Positions 17,830 through 26,688 of a stretch of 64,000 nt of DNA are shown piece by piece. The translations under genes were made by a program, and so were the position numbers. The stretch spans positions 1 to 64,000 of the forward strand of contig DASVLJ010000070.1 in assembly GCA_036384915.1 (NCBI GenBank), given 5' to 3'. The stretch is from PKWO01 sp036384915 (GTDB lineage: Bacteria > Pseudomonadota > Gammaproteobacteria > Burkholderiales > Burkholderiaceae_D). The notes under the pieces are model-generated. The model was not told where the DNA came from, made no database searches, and saw nothing but the letters and a program-made list of their open reading frames with translations. Numbering within the stretch: position 1 is the stretch's first letter; the number at the start of each line of letters is the position of its first letter.

Positions 17830-18228
17830 ATGACTGAAGAAGTAGAACAACCCAACGCATTCGAGTTGATCGGCGGCAGCGAGAAGCTGCGCGAAATGGT
17901 CGACCGCTTTTACGACTTGATGGAACTAGAGCCGGAATTCGCCGGCATCCGGGCCCTGCATCCGCCTACGCTCGACGGCTCGCGCGACAAGCTCTATTGG
18001 TTCCTCTCGGGCTGGATGGGCGGCCCCAGTCTCTATGTCGAGCGCTTCGGCCACCCGCGCCTGCGCGCGCGTCACCTGCCGTATGCGATCGCTTCCGGCG
18101 AACGTGACCAATGGCTGCGCTGCATGGCCTGGGCCATGCAGGATGCCGGTGTCGATGAAGGCTTGCGCGAACGCTTGATGCATTCTTTTTTCGATACCGC
18201 GGACTGGATGCGCAACAAGCCGGATTGA
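17830..18228 (+). CDS. Group II truncated haemoglobin
   Basis: A 132-residue globin of the 2-on-2 fold. The signature block FGHPRLRARHLPYAIASGERDQWLRCM (about 77-103) contains the proximal His in RARH and the G8 Trp conserved in group II. The helix B/E region DRFYDLMELEPEFAGIRALHP is also typical, and DKLYWFLSGWMGGP follows. Group II globins bind O2 or NO with high affinity and are linked to redox or nitrosative stress. It follows the permease by one base and is likely the last gene of that operon. Confidence 0.88.
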   Translation: MTEEVEQPNAFELIGGSEKLREMVDRFYDLMELEPEFAGIRALHPPTLDGSRDKLYWFLSGWMGGPSLYVERFGHPRLRARHLPYAIASGERDQWLRCMAWAMQDAGVDEGLRERLMHSFFDTADWMRNKPD

Positions 18229-18588
18229 AACCCGAACTCCGTCCCAAATCCCGCCCCGAACGATCGTTCAACCGGTATTGATCCGTCCTGTAACTGGTTG
18301 GGTCCGCAGTTTTCCCGAAGGGTTCCCGATCCCGGCAACGGGGCCGTATTTCGTGGCTTCGCGCTGCGGATAGTGGTAAATCTACCCGCAAGACCAGTTC
18401 AAACTTTCGCCATTTTCTTAAGCAAAATTTAAGGAAATGCGAACCACTTTGCGCCGCGCCAGTGGCACACTTTTTTCAGCCAAACTTGGCTGTTGCAATT
18501 TACGCTTCCCGTTTGCATGCATTACCCCGCCCGGTTTTTCCGGGCGGGCATCACACAACATTTCGACGATAACGTTGAGGAGAGAGAG
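18229..18588. other. Leader region of the chitinase gene with two inverted repeats
   Basis: There is no gene here. An AT-richer tract (about 18400-18450) probably carries the chitinase promoter. Two symmetric sites are visible: CAGCCAA-AC-TTGGCTG at 18477-18492, which looks like a protein-binding operator, and a 9-bp stem with loop TTTTT at 18526-18548 (CCCGCCCGG/CCGGGCGGG) 40 bases before the start codon. The second hairpin lacks a following T-run, so it is more likely an RNA stability or regulatory element than a terminator. Confidence 0.5.
18477..18492. promoter_or_regulatory. 16-bp palindrome, candidate operator upstream of chitinase
   Basis: Two 7-base perfect inverted arms (CAGCCAA and TTGGCTG) are separated by AC, about 100 bases before the chitinase start. 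The symmetry and spacing fit a helix-turn-helix dimer. The binding protein is unknown. Confidence 0.4.
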
Positions 18589-20142
18589 ATGCAAAACAAC
18601 ATCAAACCGGTATTGGTCATGAGCCTGATCAGCGGCATGCTGGCAGGCTGTGGCGGCAGCACGTCCGATGCGCCGGCAGCTTCGCAAAAGCTGCAACGGC
18701 ATTTGAAGGCCACCGTGCCTGCCTGTGTGCCCTGGGTCTCCGGCGGTACTTACACAGCCGGAGAGGTAGTGACCTATCAAGGGTCGACTTATACGGCACT
18801 GGTGAACCAGACAGACTATGCCGGCACGGGCTGGAACCCGACGATCGGCAGTTTGTACAGCCCGGGAGGTACCTGCAGCGGCACACCGACCCCCACCCCT
18901 ACACCTACCCCTACACCGACTCCCACCCCAACGCCGACCCCCACACCCACGCCTACCCCTACCCCAACACCGACACCCACTCCGGGCTGCACCTACAGCA
19001 CCTGGACTTCCGGCGTCGACTATTACAAGGGCACCACCGTCAAGTATCCAGCCAATGGCAAGTTCTACCTTGAGGTTAACAACGGCACCAACGGCAGCGA
19101 CGGCACCGATCCCACCATCAGCACCTGGTATTGGCAGCCAACGACCTGCAGCACACCGACGCCCACGCCTACTCCGACACCGACGCCGACACCCACGCCC
19201 ACCCCTACCGGTTTCATCTACAGCCCTTATTTCTATTCGGGCGATTACAGCACCACGCAATTGACCACAGCGGTGACGGGTACGACGGAAACTCTGCTGA
19301 AAGCCATGCCGGCCAGGTTGCAGGCGGTCACTTGGGCATTTGCCACGGGCAGTTGCGGCAGTGAGAACTGGAACGGCATCTCGGCATCCTCTTTCGCCTC
19401 GGCCAACGTGCAAAGCTTCGTCAACGCCGGCAAGAAATACATCGTCTCGACCGGCGGCGCCGGCGCCAACTTCCTGTGTTCGTCGGATTCGAATTTCCTG
19501 AAGTTCATTAAGACCTATTACAGCGCCAACATGCTTGGCGTCGACTTCGATATCGAAAACACGCAAACCCAAACCGATATCAACAACCTGGTGCAGCGAG
19601 TAGTCAATGCCCAGTCGACTTATCCGAATCTGCGCTACAGCTTCACGTTGGCGACCGACGGGGGCAACGAGGCGCAAAGCCTGGGCAGCATGGGCGTGCA
19701 AGTCATGAATGCGATCAAAAAATACGGCCTGAAAAATTACACCATCAACCTCATGACCATGGATTTCGCCAATTCGGGGCAGGAAGATTCGTCCCTGTGC
19801 ACGCTTGGTTCGAACGGCCTGTGCCAGATGGGGCAGTCGGCCATCTCGGCAGCCAAGAGCCTGCACAGCTACTGGGGCGTGCCATACAGCCAAATCGAGC
19901 TGACGCCGATGATAGGCGGTAACGACAGCATAGACGAGACTTTCACCATCGCCGATGCGCAAACGATATCGAGCTTCGTGCTGGCCAACCACCTTGCCGG
20001 CATTCATTTCTGGTCCTTCGAGCGCGATACGGATTGCGCGCCGGCTAGCTCGGACAATAATTCGTCCGATACCTGCAACAACTACGGCAAGGCAGGCACC
20101 CTGGGTTACACCAATGCCTTCATTTCCGATCTCGGGTTGTAA
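18589..20142 (+). CDS. Modular chitinase lipoprotein (two CBM5/12-like modules, TP linkers, GH18 domain)
   Basis: A 517-residue secreted glycosidase predicted to cut chitin. It has a lipoprotein signal (SLISGMLAGC), then a carbohydrate-binding module (PWVSGGTYTAGEVVTYQGSTY), a linker of 17 Thr-Pro pairs, a second module (STWTSGVDYYKGTTVKYP), a linker of 9 Thr-Pro pairs, and a GH18-type catalytic domain. The active-site strand reads GVDFDIEN: the D-x-D-x-E core is kept, but the first Asp of DxxDxDxE is Leu. HFWSFERDTDC near the end matches the last barrel strand. A strong GAGGAGAGAG supports the start. Outer-membrane anchoring is inferred from the lipobox. Confidence 0.85.
   Translation: MQNNIKPVLVMSLISGMLAGCGGSTSDAPAASQKLQRHLKATVPACVPWVSGGTYTAGEVVTYQGSTYTALVNQTDYAGTGWNPTIGSLYSPGGTCSGTPTPTPTPTPTPTPTPTPTPTPTPTPTPTPTPTPGCTYSTWTSGVDYYKGTTVKYPANGKFYLEVNNGTNGSDGTDPTISTWYWQPTTCSTPTPTPTPTPTPTPTPTPTGFIYSPYFYSGDYSTTQLTTAVTGTTETLLKAMPARLQAVTWAFATGSCGSENWNGISASSFASANVQSFVNAGKKYIVSTGGAGANFLCSSDSNFLKFIKTYYSANMLGVDFDIENTQTQTDINNLVQRVVNAQSTYPNLRYSFTLATDGGNEAQSLGSMGVQVMNAIKKYGLKNYTINLMTMDFANSGQEDSSLCTLGSNGLCQMGQSAISAAKSLHSYWGVPYSQIELTPMIGGNDSIDETFTIADAQTISSFVLANHLAGIHFWSFERDTDCAPASSDNNSSDTCNNYGKAGTLGYTNAFISDLGL
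18883..18984 (+). repeat. Thr-Pro linker repeat 1 (17 hexanucleotide units)
   Basis: Seventeen in-frame ACN-CCN units encode Thr-Pro pairs between the two carbohydrate-binding modules. Synonymous positions vary from unit to unit, so the array is under coding selection but remains prone to slippage in steps of two residues. Confidence 0.9.
19153..19206 (+). repeat. Thr-Pro linker repeat 2 (9 hexanucleotide units)
   Basis: Nine in-frame Thr-Pro units join the second binding module to the GH18 domain. They are the same type as the array at 18883-18984. Confidence 0.9.
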
Positions 20143-20176
20143 GGCGCCTTCGCAGCCGACGTAGTCAACATAGCCA

Positions 20177-20213
20177 GGACGGGGAGCGGGCAAGCGTTCC
20201 CCGTCCTGCTTTC
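20177..20213 (+). terminator. Probable terminator of the chitinase gene
   Basis: The 9-bp stem GGACGGGGA/TCCCCGTCC with a 12-base loop is followed by TGCTTTCC. The T-run is weak, but the stem is strong and lies 35 bases past the stop. Confidence 0.55.
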
Positions 20214-20273
20214 CGGTACATCGTCCATCGCTGAGGTACACTTGGCAATCCTCATGAATTGCCCGGCTTACCC

Positions 20274-21725
20274 ATGTCTATAGCGGAAATCCTGATCCTT
20301 ATTCTCTTGCTCGCCGTGCTGGCGGTGCAGATCGTTTTCATACTCAGATCGCGCGGCGACGGCGGTGCCGAGCAATTCGCCAGGCTGCAAAGCGCGCTTG
20401 AGCAGACATATGCGCAATTGAACGAACGCAGCAGCCGCAGTATGCGCGACGACATTCTCGCATCGAGCCAGGGCACGCGCCAGGAATTGAGCAGCAATTT
20501 CGGGCAGTTCCAGCAAAACCTCTCGAACCAGCTGACCGGCATGTCGACGCTGCAGAACACCCATATCGAAAGCTTCGGCCAGCAACTCGCGAAGCTCAAT
20601 GAAGCGAATGCGCAACAGCTCGAAGCGATGCGCAAGTCCATCATGGAACAAGGCATGAGCGGGCGCGAAGAGCAGGCGGTGGCGCTCAAACGCTTTGCCG
20701 AATCGCTGAACCAGACGCTCGCGGCCTTGACCGAATCCAACGCGCAACGCATGGGGGAAATCCGCGCTACGCTCGAAGCCAGGATCAAGGACCTGCAAAC
20801 CGAGAACGGCTTGCGCCTGGAAGAGATGCGCAAGACCGTGGACGAGAAGCTGCATGCGACGCTGGAGCAGCGCCTTGGCGAATCGTTCAAGCTCGTTTCC
20901 GACCGGCTCGAGAAAGTGCATCAAGGCCTTGGGGAGATGCAGCAGCTTGCCGTCGGCGTGGGCGACTTGAAACGTGTACTGACCAATGTCAAGACGCGCG
21001 GCACCTGGGGCGAGGTGCAGCTTGCCATGTTGTTGGAGCAGGTGCTGACTATAGACCAATACGGCAAGAACGTTGAAACGGTACCGGGCTCGGGCGAGCG
21101 CGTCGAATTCGCCATCCGTCTGCCGGGACAGGACGAGGGAGCAAAGCCGGTCTGGCTGCCGGTCGATGCCAAATTCCCCAAGGAACAGTATGAGCGGCTG
21201 GCGGAAGCTGCCGAACGCGCCGATGCCGATGGCGTGGCTGCGGCGGGGAAGGAACTTGAGCGTGCGGTCCGCAATGAAGCCAAGACGATAGCCGAGAAAT
21301 ACCTGTCTCCGCCGCTGACCACGGACTTCGCCGTGCTGTTCCTGCCCACCGAAGGGCTATATGCCGAAGTGATGCGCCGCCCCGGTCTGGCCGATGAATT
21401 GCAGCGCATGCACCGTGTCAGCATCGCCGGGCCTTCGACCTTGACCGCCTTGCTGAACAGCCTGCAGATGGGCTTTCGCACGCTGGCGCTGGAGAAGCGT
21501 TCGTCCGAGGTATGGCAGGTACTGGGCGCAGTGAAAACGGAATTTTCCAAGTTCGGCGACGTGCTGGCCAAGACCAAGAGCACGCTGGAACGCGCTGCCA
21601 AGGATATCGAAAGCGCCGAGACGCGCAGCCGTCAGATGGCGCGCAAGCTCAAGTCGGTGGAGGCCCTGCCGAGCGAGACCGCACAATTGTTGTTGGGGAC
21701 GGACGCCGAAGCCGATGAGGAATAG
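20274..21725 (+). CDS. rmuC: DNA recombination protein RmuC
   Basis: A 483-residue RmuC homologue, linked in E. coli to limiting inversions at short inverted repeats. One N-terminal membrane anchor (AEILILILLLAVLAVQIVFIL) is followed by a long coiled-coil region (residues 40-210, rich in Gln/Glu/Leu) and the nuclease-like core (GTWGEVQLAMLLEQVLT, LPVDAKFPKEQYERL, VLFLPTEGLYAEV, PSTLTALLNSLQMGF). The ATG at 20274 is preferred to an upstream TTG. The acidic tail ends DAEADEE. It appears monocistronic. Confidence 0.9.
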   Translation: MSIAEILILILLLAVLAVQIVFILRSRGDGGAEQFARLQSALEQTYAQLNERSSRSMRDDILASSQGTRQELSSNFGQFQQNLSNQLTGMSTLQNTHIESFGQQLAKLNEANAQQLEAMRKSIMEQGMSGREEQAVALKRFAESLNQTLAALTESNAQRMGEIRATLEARIKDLQTENGLRLEEMRKTVDEKLHATLEQRLGESFKLVSDRLEKVHQGLGEMQQLAVGVGDLKRVLTNVKTRGTWGEVQLAMLLEQVLTIDQYGKNVETVPGSGERVEFAIRLPGQDEGAKPVWLPVDAKFPKEQYERLAEAAERADADGVAAAGKELERAVRNEAKTIAEKYLSPPLTTDFAVLFLPTEGLYAEVMRRPGLADELQRMHRVSIAGPSTLTALLNSLQMGFRTLALEKRSSEVWQVLGAVKTEFSKFGDVLAKTKSTLERAAKDIESAETRSRQMARKLKSVEALPSETAQLLLGTDAEADEE

Positions 21726-21778
21726 GGCGGGGAAACCGCAACGGAGTGCCGCCGCCTGCGGCTTCTCCCCTCAATATA

Positions 21779-22303
21779 TCAATGACCGCCAGCCTGCGCC
21801 TTGGCATTCCCCACCGCCAGCCGGTCAGCCCAGGCCAGGGCAATCGCCGAAATCAGGAACGTTACGTGAATCGCAATGCGCCACATGATCACACGATCCT
21901 GCAGATGCTCGGCATTGATGAAGGTGCGCAGCAGATCGATTGACGAAATTCCGATCAGGGCCATCGCCAGTTTCACCTTGAGCACGCCGGCATTGACGTG
22001 CGACAGCCATTCCGGCTGGTCCGGGTGATGGTCGAGATCAAGCCGCGAGACAAAGGTTTCATAGCCGCCGACGATCACCATGATCAAGAGATTGGCGATC
22101 ATCACCACGTCGATCAGGCCCAGCACCATCAGCATGATGTCGGATTCGCTCAATGTCGAGCTGGAGGCCACCAGATGATACAGCTCCAGCATGAAGCGGT
22201 AGACATACACGCCTTGCGCCACGATCAAGCCGAGGTAAAGCGGCGCCTGCAGCCAGCGGCTGGCAAAGATAACGGATTCCATCGATTGCACGAAGCGCGA
22301 CAT
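21779..22303 (-). CDS. YqhA family (UPF0114) membrane protein
   Basis: A 174-residue inner-membrane protein with three to four helices: ASRWLQAPLYLGLIVAQGVY near 12-31, IMLMVLGLIDVVMIANLLIMVIVGGY in the middle, and two after residue 100 (VKLAMALIGISSIDLL, IAIHVTFLISAIALAWAD). The family function is unknown. The ATG chosen at 22303-22301 has AGGAG five bases upstream; a GTG two codons earlier would place that site too close. It lies 13 bases downstream of moeA's stop on the same strand side by position, but its relation to the molybdenum genes is unclear. Confidence 0.8.
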   Translation of the reverse strand: MSRFVQSMESVIFASRWLQAPLYLGLIVAQGVYVYRFMLELYHLVASSSTLSESDIMLMVLGLIDVVMIANLLIMVIVGGYETFVSRLDLDHHPDQPEWLSHVNAGVLKVKLAMALIGISSIDLLRTFINAEHLQDRVIMWRIAIHVTFLISAIALAWADRLAVGNAKAQAGGH

Positions 22304-22316
22304 TGTCACTCCTGAG

Positions 22317-23555
22317 TTAGATTAGGCCATCGAACAGGATCACGGCGACGTCTTCGCCATCGGCGACGTCCCCGCGCTCGTGTTCCAGCACGACGATGCA
22401 GTTGGCGTCCGACATCGAACGCAGAATACCCGATCCTTGCTCGTCGAACGTACGCACACTCATTTTGCCTTGTTCGTCTGATGCGAGCAGGCCGCGCTGG
22501 AATTCCGTCCGACCGGGTTTCTTGCGCATGGTTCCCCGGGCCGGCAGGCGCAACAGCGGCAGCGCGGTTTCAGCCGCACCCGCCAGGAGCAGCAAGGCGT
22601 CGCGCGCCAACAGGTAAAAACTCACCATCACCGCCACCGGATTGCCCGGCAACCCGAATAGCCAGGCGCTCTTGCCGCCGGCTTCGATACGGCCGAAGGC
22701 CATGGGGCGGCCCGGGCGCATGGCGATTTTCCAAAACCCGACTTCACCCATCTGCGCCATGATCTCGCGCGTATAGTCGGCCGCCCCGGCCGAGACGCCG
22801 CCCGAGGTGACGATGGCATCGGCCTCGCTGCACGCGCGTTCCAGCGTCGCTCGCAGCGCCGCCGGGTCGTCCCGCACCACGCCGAGATCGATCGCCTCGA
22901 CGCCGAGCCGGTTCAGCATGGCTTGCAGGGTGTAGCGGTTGCTGTCGTAGACGCAGCCGGGATCGAGCGGCTGCCCCAGCGAGCGCAATTCGTCGCCGGT
23001 GGAAAAGAAGGCTACCCGCAAGCGGCGCTTTACCCCAACGCTGGCGATGCCCAGCGAGGCGAGCAAGCCGATGTCGGCGGGGCGCAATATCTTGCCCGCT
23101 GCGAGCGCGATCGAGCCGGCGCGCAGGTCTTCGCCGGCGCGGCGGCAGTTGGCGCCGGCGTGTACGATGCGTGGCGCGAGGCGAATCGCTTCGTCGGAAG
23201 CGGAGGCGACCAGCTCCTGCGGCACCACGCAATCGCAGCCTGCCGGCAGCACGGCGCCGGTCGTGATCAGTATGCATTCGCCGGCACCCAATGTGCCGCC
23301 ATAGGGGCGGCCGGCCAATGCGCTGCCAGCCACGCGCAGGCTCGTCTCGTCATCGCCGGCGATGTCGGCGGCGTGCAGCGCATAGCCATCCATCGCCGAG
23401 TTGTCGTGCTGAGGCACGTCTATCGGCGAGACGATGTTTTCGGCCAATATGCGGCCCAAAGCGTCGCGCAGTGCGACTTGCCGGGTCTCGGCAACCGGCG
23501 CCAGCCGGCGCAGGATCGCCTGTTTCGCCTCGTCGACGCGCAGGAGCGGATTCAT
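22317..23555 (-). CDS. moeA: Molybdopterin molybdenumtransferase MoeA
   Basis: A 412-residue enzyme that inserts molybdate into adenylylated molybdopterin. The MoeA blocks are present: PQHDNSAMDGYAL near 45-57, GECILITTGAVLPAGCDCVV, FSTGDEL near 185, YDSNRYTLQAML, TSGGVSAGAADYT, and MRPGRPMAFGRI with LFGLPGNPVAVMVSF. The ATG at 23555 has GAGG upstream. Its start overlaps the MobA stop by four bases, so moaA-mobA-moeA form one minus-strand operon. Confidence 0.93.
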   Translation of the reverse strand: MNPLLRVDEAKQAILRRLAPVAETRQVALRDALGRILAENIVSPIDVPQHDNSAMDGYALHAADIAGDDETSLRVAGSALAGRPYGGTLGAGECILITTGAVLPAGCDCVVPQELVASASDEAIRLAPRIVHAGANCRRAGEDLRAGSIALAAGKILRPADIGLLASLGIASVGVKRRLRVAFFSTGDELRSLGQPLDPGCVYDSNRYTLQAMLNRLGVEAIDLGVVRDDPAALRATLERACSEADAIVTSGGVSAGAADYTREIMAQMGEVGFWKIAMRPGRPMAFGRIEAGGKSAWLFGLPGNPVAVMVSFYLLARDALLLLAGAAETALPLLRLPARGTMRKKPGRTEFQRGLLASDEQGKMSVRTFDEQGSGILRSMSDANCIVVLEHERGDVADGEDVAVILFDGLI

Positions 23556-24163
23556 TGTCGTGCCTCTTGATAGTAGCGCAGCTCGGCCAGGCTGTTGATG
23601 TTGCGGAAGGCCGCGGTATCGGCGAAATGCACTTCCACCGATTTCAACGCCGCATGCCAGCCGCTTGCCTTGCGCCCGCCGCATTCAAGATGAGCTTGCA
23701 GGTGCGGCAGCAAAGTGGTGCGCATCAGGCAGCATGCCGGGTGGGTGCGGTGCGTCACGCCACTGCCTGTTGCGGCGAAGGCCGATCCTGCACCCGACTC
23801 GACCAGGGCGGCGGCCAGGCGTGCCACCAAGTCGGCCGGCAGGGCAGGGCAGTCGCAAGGAACGCAGGCGAGCCAGGGCGTGGCGCAGTGAGCCAGCCCC
23901 GCGTGAATGCCGGCCAGCGGGCCGGCATAGCCGGGAAAGTCGTCGCCGAATACCGGCACGCCGAATGCTCGGTATTGTTCGGCATTGCGGTTGGCGCTGA
24001 TGCAAACGCCGCCGACTTGCGGCCTCAGCCGTCCGAGCACATGCAAGGCCAGCGGCTTCCCATCCAGCATCTGCAAACCCTTGTCGCTATCGTTCATGCG
24101 CGAACCGCGTCCGCCGGCCAGGATCAGGCCGGTGATGTCGGCGGGGGGAATCGATTGCCGCAT
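23552..24163 (-). CDS. mobA: Molybdenum cofactor guanylyltransferase MobA
   Basis: A 203-residue nucleotidyltransferase that attaches GMP to the molybdenum cofactor to give the bis-MGD form used by DMSO-reductase-family enzymes. The N-terminal DITGLILAGGRGSRM with DKGLQ (residues 8-30) is the GTP-binding signature, and PCDCPALPADL near 95 is the metal/phosphate site. The ATG at 24163 begins one base after the moaA stop. The overlap with moeA on the other side confirms an operon. Confidence 0.9.
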   Translation of the reverse strand: MRQSIPPADITGLILAGGRGSRMNDSDKGLQMLDGKPLALHVLGRLRPQVGGVCISANRNAEQYRAFGVPVFGDDFPGYAGPLAGIHAGLAHCATPWLACVPCDCPALPADLVARLAAALVESGAGSAFAATGSGVTHRTHPACCLMRTTLLPHLQAHLECGGRKASGWHAALKSVEVHFADTAAFRNINSLAELRYYQEARQ

Positions 24164-24164
24164 C

Positions 24165-25277
24165 CTAGCCGCCGATATAAGACATTTCCACGCGCGGGGC
24201 GGCCGGCAAGTCTTCGGTATGTGCGGTGCGCAGGGCGGAATAGCGGTCTTCGCGAGCGCGCCAGACATGGGCGATGGCATTGGAGATTTCGGCATCGCTC
24301 TTCCCGCCGCGCAGCAGCGCGCGCAAGTCGTGGCCTCCCGTTGCGAACAGGCAGGTGTAGAGCATGCCTTCGGTCGAAAGCCGGGCGCGGGTGCAACTGC
24401 CGCAAAACGCCTGTGTCACGGAAGAGATCAAGCCGATCTCGCCGCCGCCATCCTGGTAGCGCCAGCGGCCGGCTGTGTCGGACTGATGCTGGCGCGGCAC
24501 TTCGATCAGGGGCATTTCGCTGTGGATGCGGCGCAGCACCTCGGCTGACGGCACGACCTCGTCCATCTTCCAGCCGTTGGAGGCACCCACGTCCATGTAT
24601 TCGATGAAGCGCAAGACATAGGGAGTCGCCTTGAAACGGCGCGCCATGGGCAGGATTTCCTGGTCGTTCATGCCGGCCTTGACCACCATGTTGATCTTGA
24701 TCGGGCCGAGCCCTGCTTCGTAAGCCGCATCGATGCCGCGCAAGACTTCGGCCACCGGGAAGTCCACGTCGTTCATGCGCTGGAACACGGATTCGTCGAG
24801 CGCATCGAGCGACACCGTTACGCGCTTCAAGCCGGCTTCCTTCAAGGCCTTGGCCTTGCGCGCCAACAGCGAGCCATTGGTGGTCAAGGTGAGGTCGAGC
24901 TCGCGTCCATCGGGCGTGCGCAATCCGGCCAGCATGGCGACAAGTTCTTCGATATTCTTGCGCAACAGCGGCTCGCCGCCGGTCAACCGTATTTTTTCCA
25001 CGCCGTGCGCAGCGAACAGGCCGGCCGTGCGTACGATCTCCTCGAAGCTCAACAGCGAGCTGTGCGGCAGGTAGGCGTAGTCGTTGCCGAAGGTTTCTTT
25101 GGGCATGCAATAGACGCAGCGGAAATTGCAGCGGTCGGTGACCGAGATGCGCAAGTCCTGCAGCGGACGCGCCATGGCGTCGGCCAGATGGCCCGTGGGC
25201 GCATCCAGGCGCGCGGGGATGACCGGTATCCTATGCGCATAGCGCAAATCGGCGACCGGGATGATTTTTTCTGCCAT
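24165..25277 (-). CDS. moaA: GTP 3',8-cyclase MoaA
   Basis: A 370-residue radical-SAM enzyme for the first step of molybdenum-cofactor synthesis, GTP to 3',8-cyclo-GTP. The N-terminal cluster motif CNFRCVYC gives Cys50, Cys54 and Cys57. The second cluster lies in FCGSCTRARLSTEGMLYTC, and LTGGEPLLR follows the radical-SAM core. The chain ends in Gly-Gly, a MoaA hallmark. The start at MAEKII was chosen because upstream codons give no MoaA-like sequence. It is first in the moaA-mobA-moeA operon. MoaC, MoaD and MoaE are not in the window. Confidence 0.94.
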   Translation of the reverse strand: MAEKIIPVADLRYAHRIPVIPARLDAPTGHLADAMARPLQDLRISVTDRCNFRCVYCMPKETFGNDYAYLPHSSLLSFEEIVRTAGLFAAHGVEKIRLTGGEPLLRKNIEELVAMLAGLRTPDGRELDLTLTTNGSLLARKAKALKEAGLKRVTVSLDALDESVFQRMNDVDFPVAEVLRGIDAAYEAGLGPIKINMVVKAGMNDQEILPMARRFKATPYVLRFIEYMDVGASNGWKMDEVVPSAEVLRRIHSEMPLIEVPRQHQSDTAGRWRYQDGGGEIGLISSVTQAFCGSCTRARLSTEGMLYTCLFATGGHDLRALLRGGKSDAEISNAIAHVWRAREDRYSALRTAHTEDLPAAPRVEMSYIGG

Positions 25278-25314
25278 ATTGGGTTCTGCCGGACGTGCGG
25301 CCTTACTGCCTGCA

Positions 25315-26631
25315 CTACACCAGATACGATACCACGAGCCCGGCTGCGGCACAGGCAAACAGGGTTTTGATTGCGTCCAATTGAAAGCGCAGCATGGCAA
25401 GAAGCGCCGCGGCACAAATCAGCATGGCCGCATAGTCCCAATGGCGCCACGCCGCATCGAGATGGAATACATGGCGCGCAAAAAATAGTGCCAAGCTGGC
25501 AATCACGCCGACTACGGCAGCCGAGATCGCCGTCAGCGGTGCCGTGAGGTGCACGTCGTCGCGCGTCGCTTCCACCAGCGGCCCCCCTGCCAGCACGAAT
25601 ACGAAGGACGGCAGGAAAGTGAAAAAGGTGGCAACGACGGCGCCGGCAAGCGCCGGCCAAAGCGGCGCACCCGACGCCGTCTGCCAGCCGCCCAGGAAGC
25701 CGACATAGGTCACGATCATGATCAAGGGCCCCGGCGTGGTTTCTCCGAGTGCCAGCCCATCCATCATCTGCGCCGGCGTCAGCCAGTGCCCTTGCTCGAC
25801 CGCACCCTGCACTACATACGGCAGCACGGCGTAGGCACCGCCGAAGGTCAACAGCGCCGCCTTGCCGAAAAACTGGCCCATCTGCGTCAAGGGCGATCCC
25901 AGGCCCAGGCCGCCAGCCAGCGCTGCCCATGACGCGATACCAATGGCAATGCCTGCCGCGAGAATGGCAATGAGTTTGAGCCAGGAAAAGCGGGCATGGG
26001 CAGGTGGCGGCGTATCGTCGTCGATCAGGGCCGGTCCGTAAGAAGCCTGCGTTGCCTGATGCGCGGCGCCGGGGCGGAATTTGTCCGGCGCAAGCCGTCC
26101 ACCGAGCCAGCCGAGCACTGCTGCGCCCAGCACGACGGTAGGGAAGGGCAGATCGAACACTGCCAGCGCCAGCAGAGCGCCCAAGGCGATCAGCATCAGC
26201 CAGCGATTGTTCAACGCGCGCGCGGCAATGCGCTTGCAGGCCGCCAGCACGAGGGCCACCACCGCCGGCTTGATGCCGTAAAGAATGGCTGCGACCAGCG
26301 GCAATTTGCCGTAGACCAGATAGACCCACGACAAGCCGATCAGGATTCCAAGCGAAGGCAAGATGAACAGCAGGCCTGCCGCAATGCCGCCGCGCGTCTT
26401 GTGCAGCAGCCAGCCGATATAGATTGCAAGCTGGGTCGCCTCCGGCCCGGGCAACACCATGCAGTAATTGAGCGCATGAAGGAAACGCTTCTCGGAAATC
26501 CAGCGCCGCTTTTCCACCAGCTCGGCATGCATCATCGCGATCTGCCCGGCCGGGCCTCCGAAACTGATGAAGCCGAGCTTGAGCCAGTAGCGCAGGGCGG
26601 TGGGGAGCGAAACGGAGGCGGGTCGATTCAT
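25315..26631 (-). CDS. chrA: Chromate efflux transporter ChrA (two-domain CHR)
   Basis: A 438-residue inner-membrane transporter made of two CHR halves. The signature FISFGGPAGQIAMMHAE lies near 21-37 and the second-half counterpart LLTFGGAYAVLPYVVQGAVE near 245. EKRFLHALNYCMVLPGPEA and LGETTPGPLIMIVTYVGFLGG are the paired CHR motifs. About ten to twelve membrane helices are expected. It exports chromate by antiport in characterised homologues. The soluble linker (PALIDDDTPPPAHARFSW) separates the halves. No chrB regulator is adjacent. Confidence 0.88.
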   Translation of the reverse strand: MNRPASVSLPTALRYWLKLGFISFGGPAGQIAMMHAELVEKRRWISEKRFLHALNYCMVLPGPEATQLAIYIGWLLHKTRGGIAAGLLFILPSLGILIGLSWVYLVYGKLPLVAAILYGIKPAVVALVLAACKRIAARALNNRWLMLIALGALLALAVFDLPFPTVVLGAAVLGWLGGRLAPDKFRPGAAHQATQASYGPALIDDDTPPPAHARFSWLKLIAILAAGIAIGIASWAALAGGLGLGSPLTQMGQFFGKAALLTFGGAYAVLPYVVQGAVEQGHWLTPAQMMDGLALGETTPGPLIMIVTYVGFLGGWQTASGAPLWPALAGAVVATFFTFLPSFVFVLAGGPLVEATRDDVHLTAPLTAISAAVVGVIASLALFFARHVFHLDAAWRHWDYAAMLICAAALLAMLRFQLDAIKTLFACAAAGLVVSYLV

Positions 26632-26640
26632 GGGCAACGA

Positions 26641-26667
26641 AAAAAACAGGGGAGCCTGAGCTCCCCT
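26641..26667 (-). terminator. Terminator of rne
   Basis: Read on the minus strand, the stem AGGGGAGC/GCTCCCCT with loop TCAG is followed by a six-base T-run, about 20 bases after the rne stop codon. Confidence 0.82.
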
Positions 26668-26688
26668 ATTATGCCGGTTCGATTCCGA

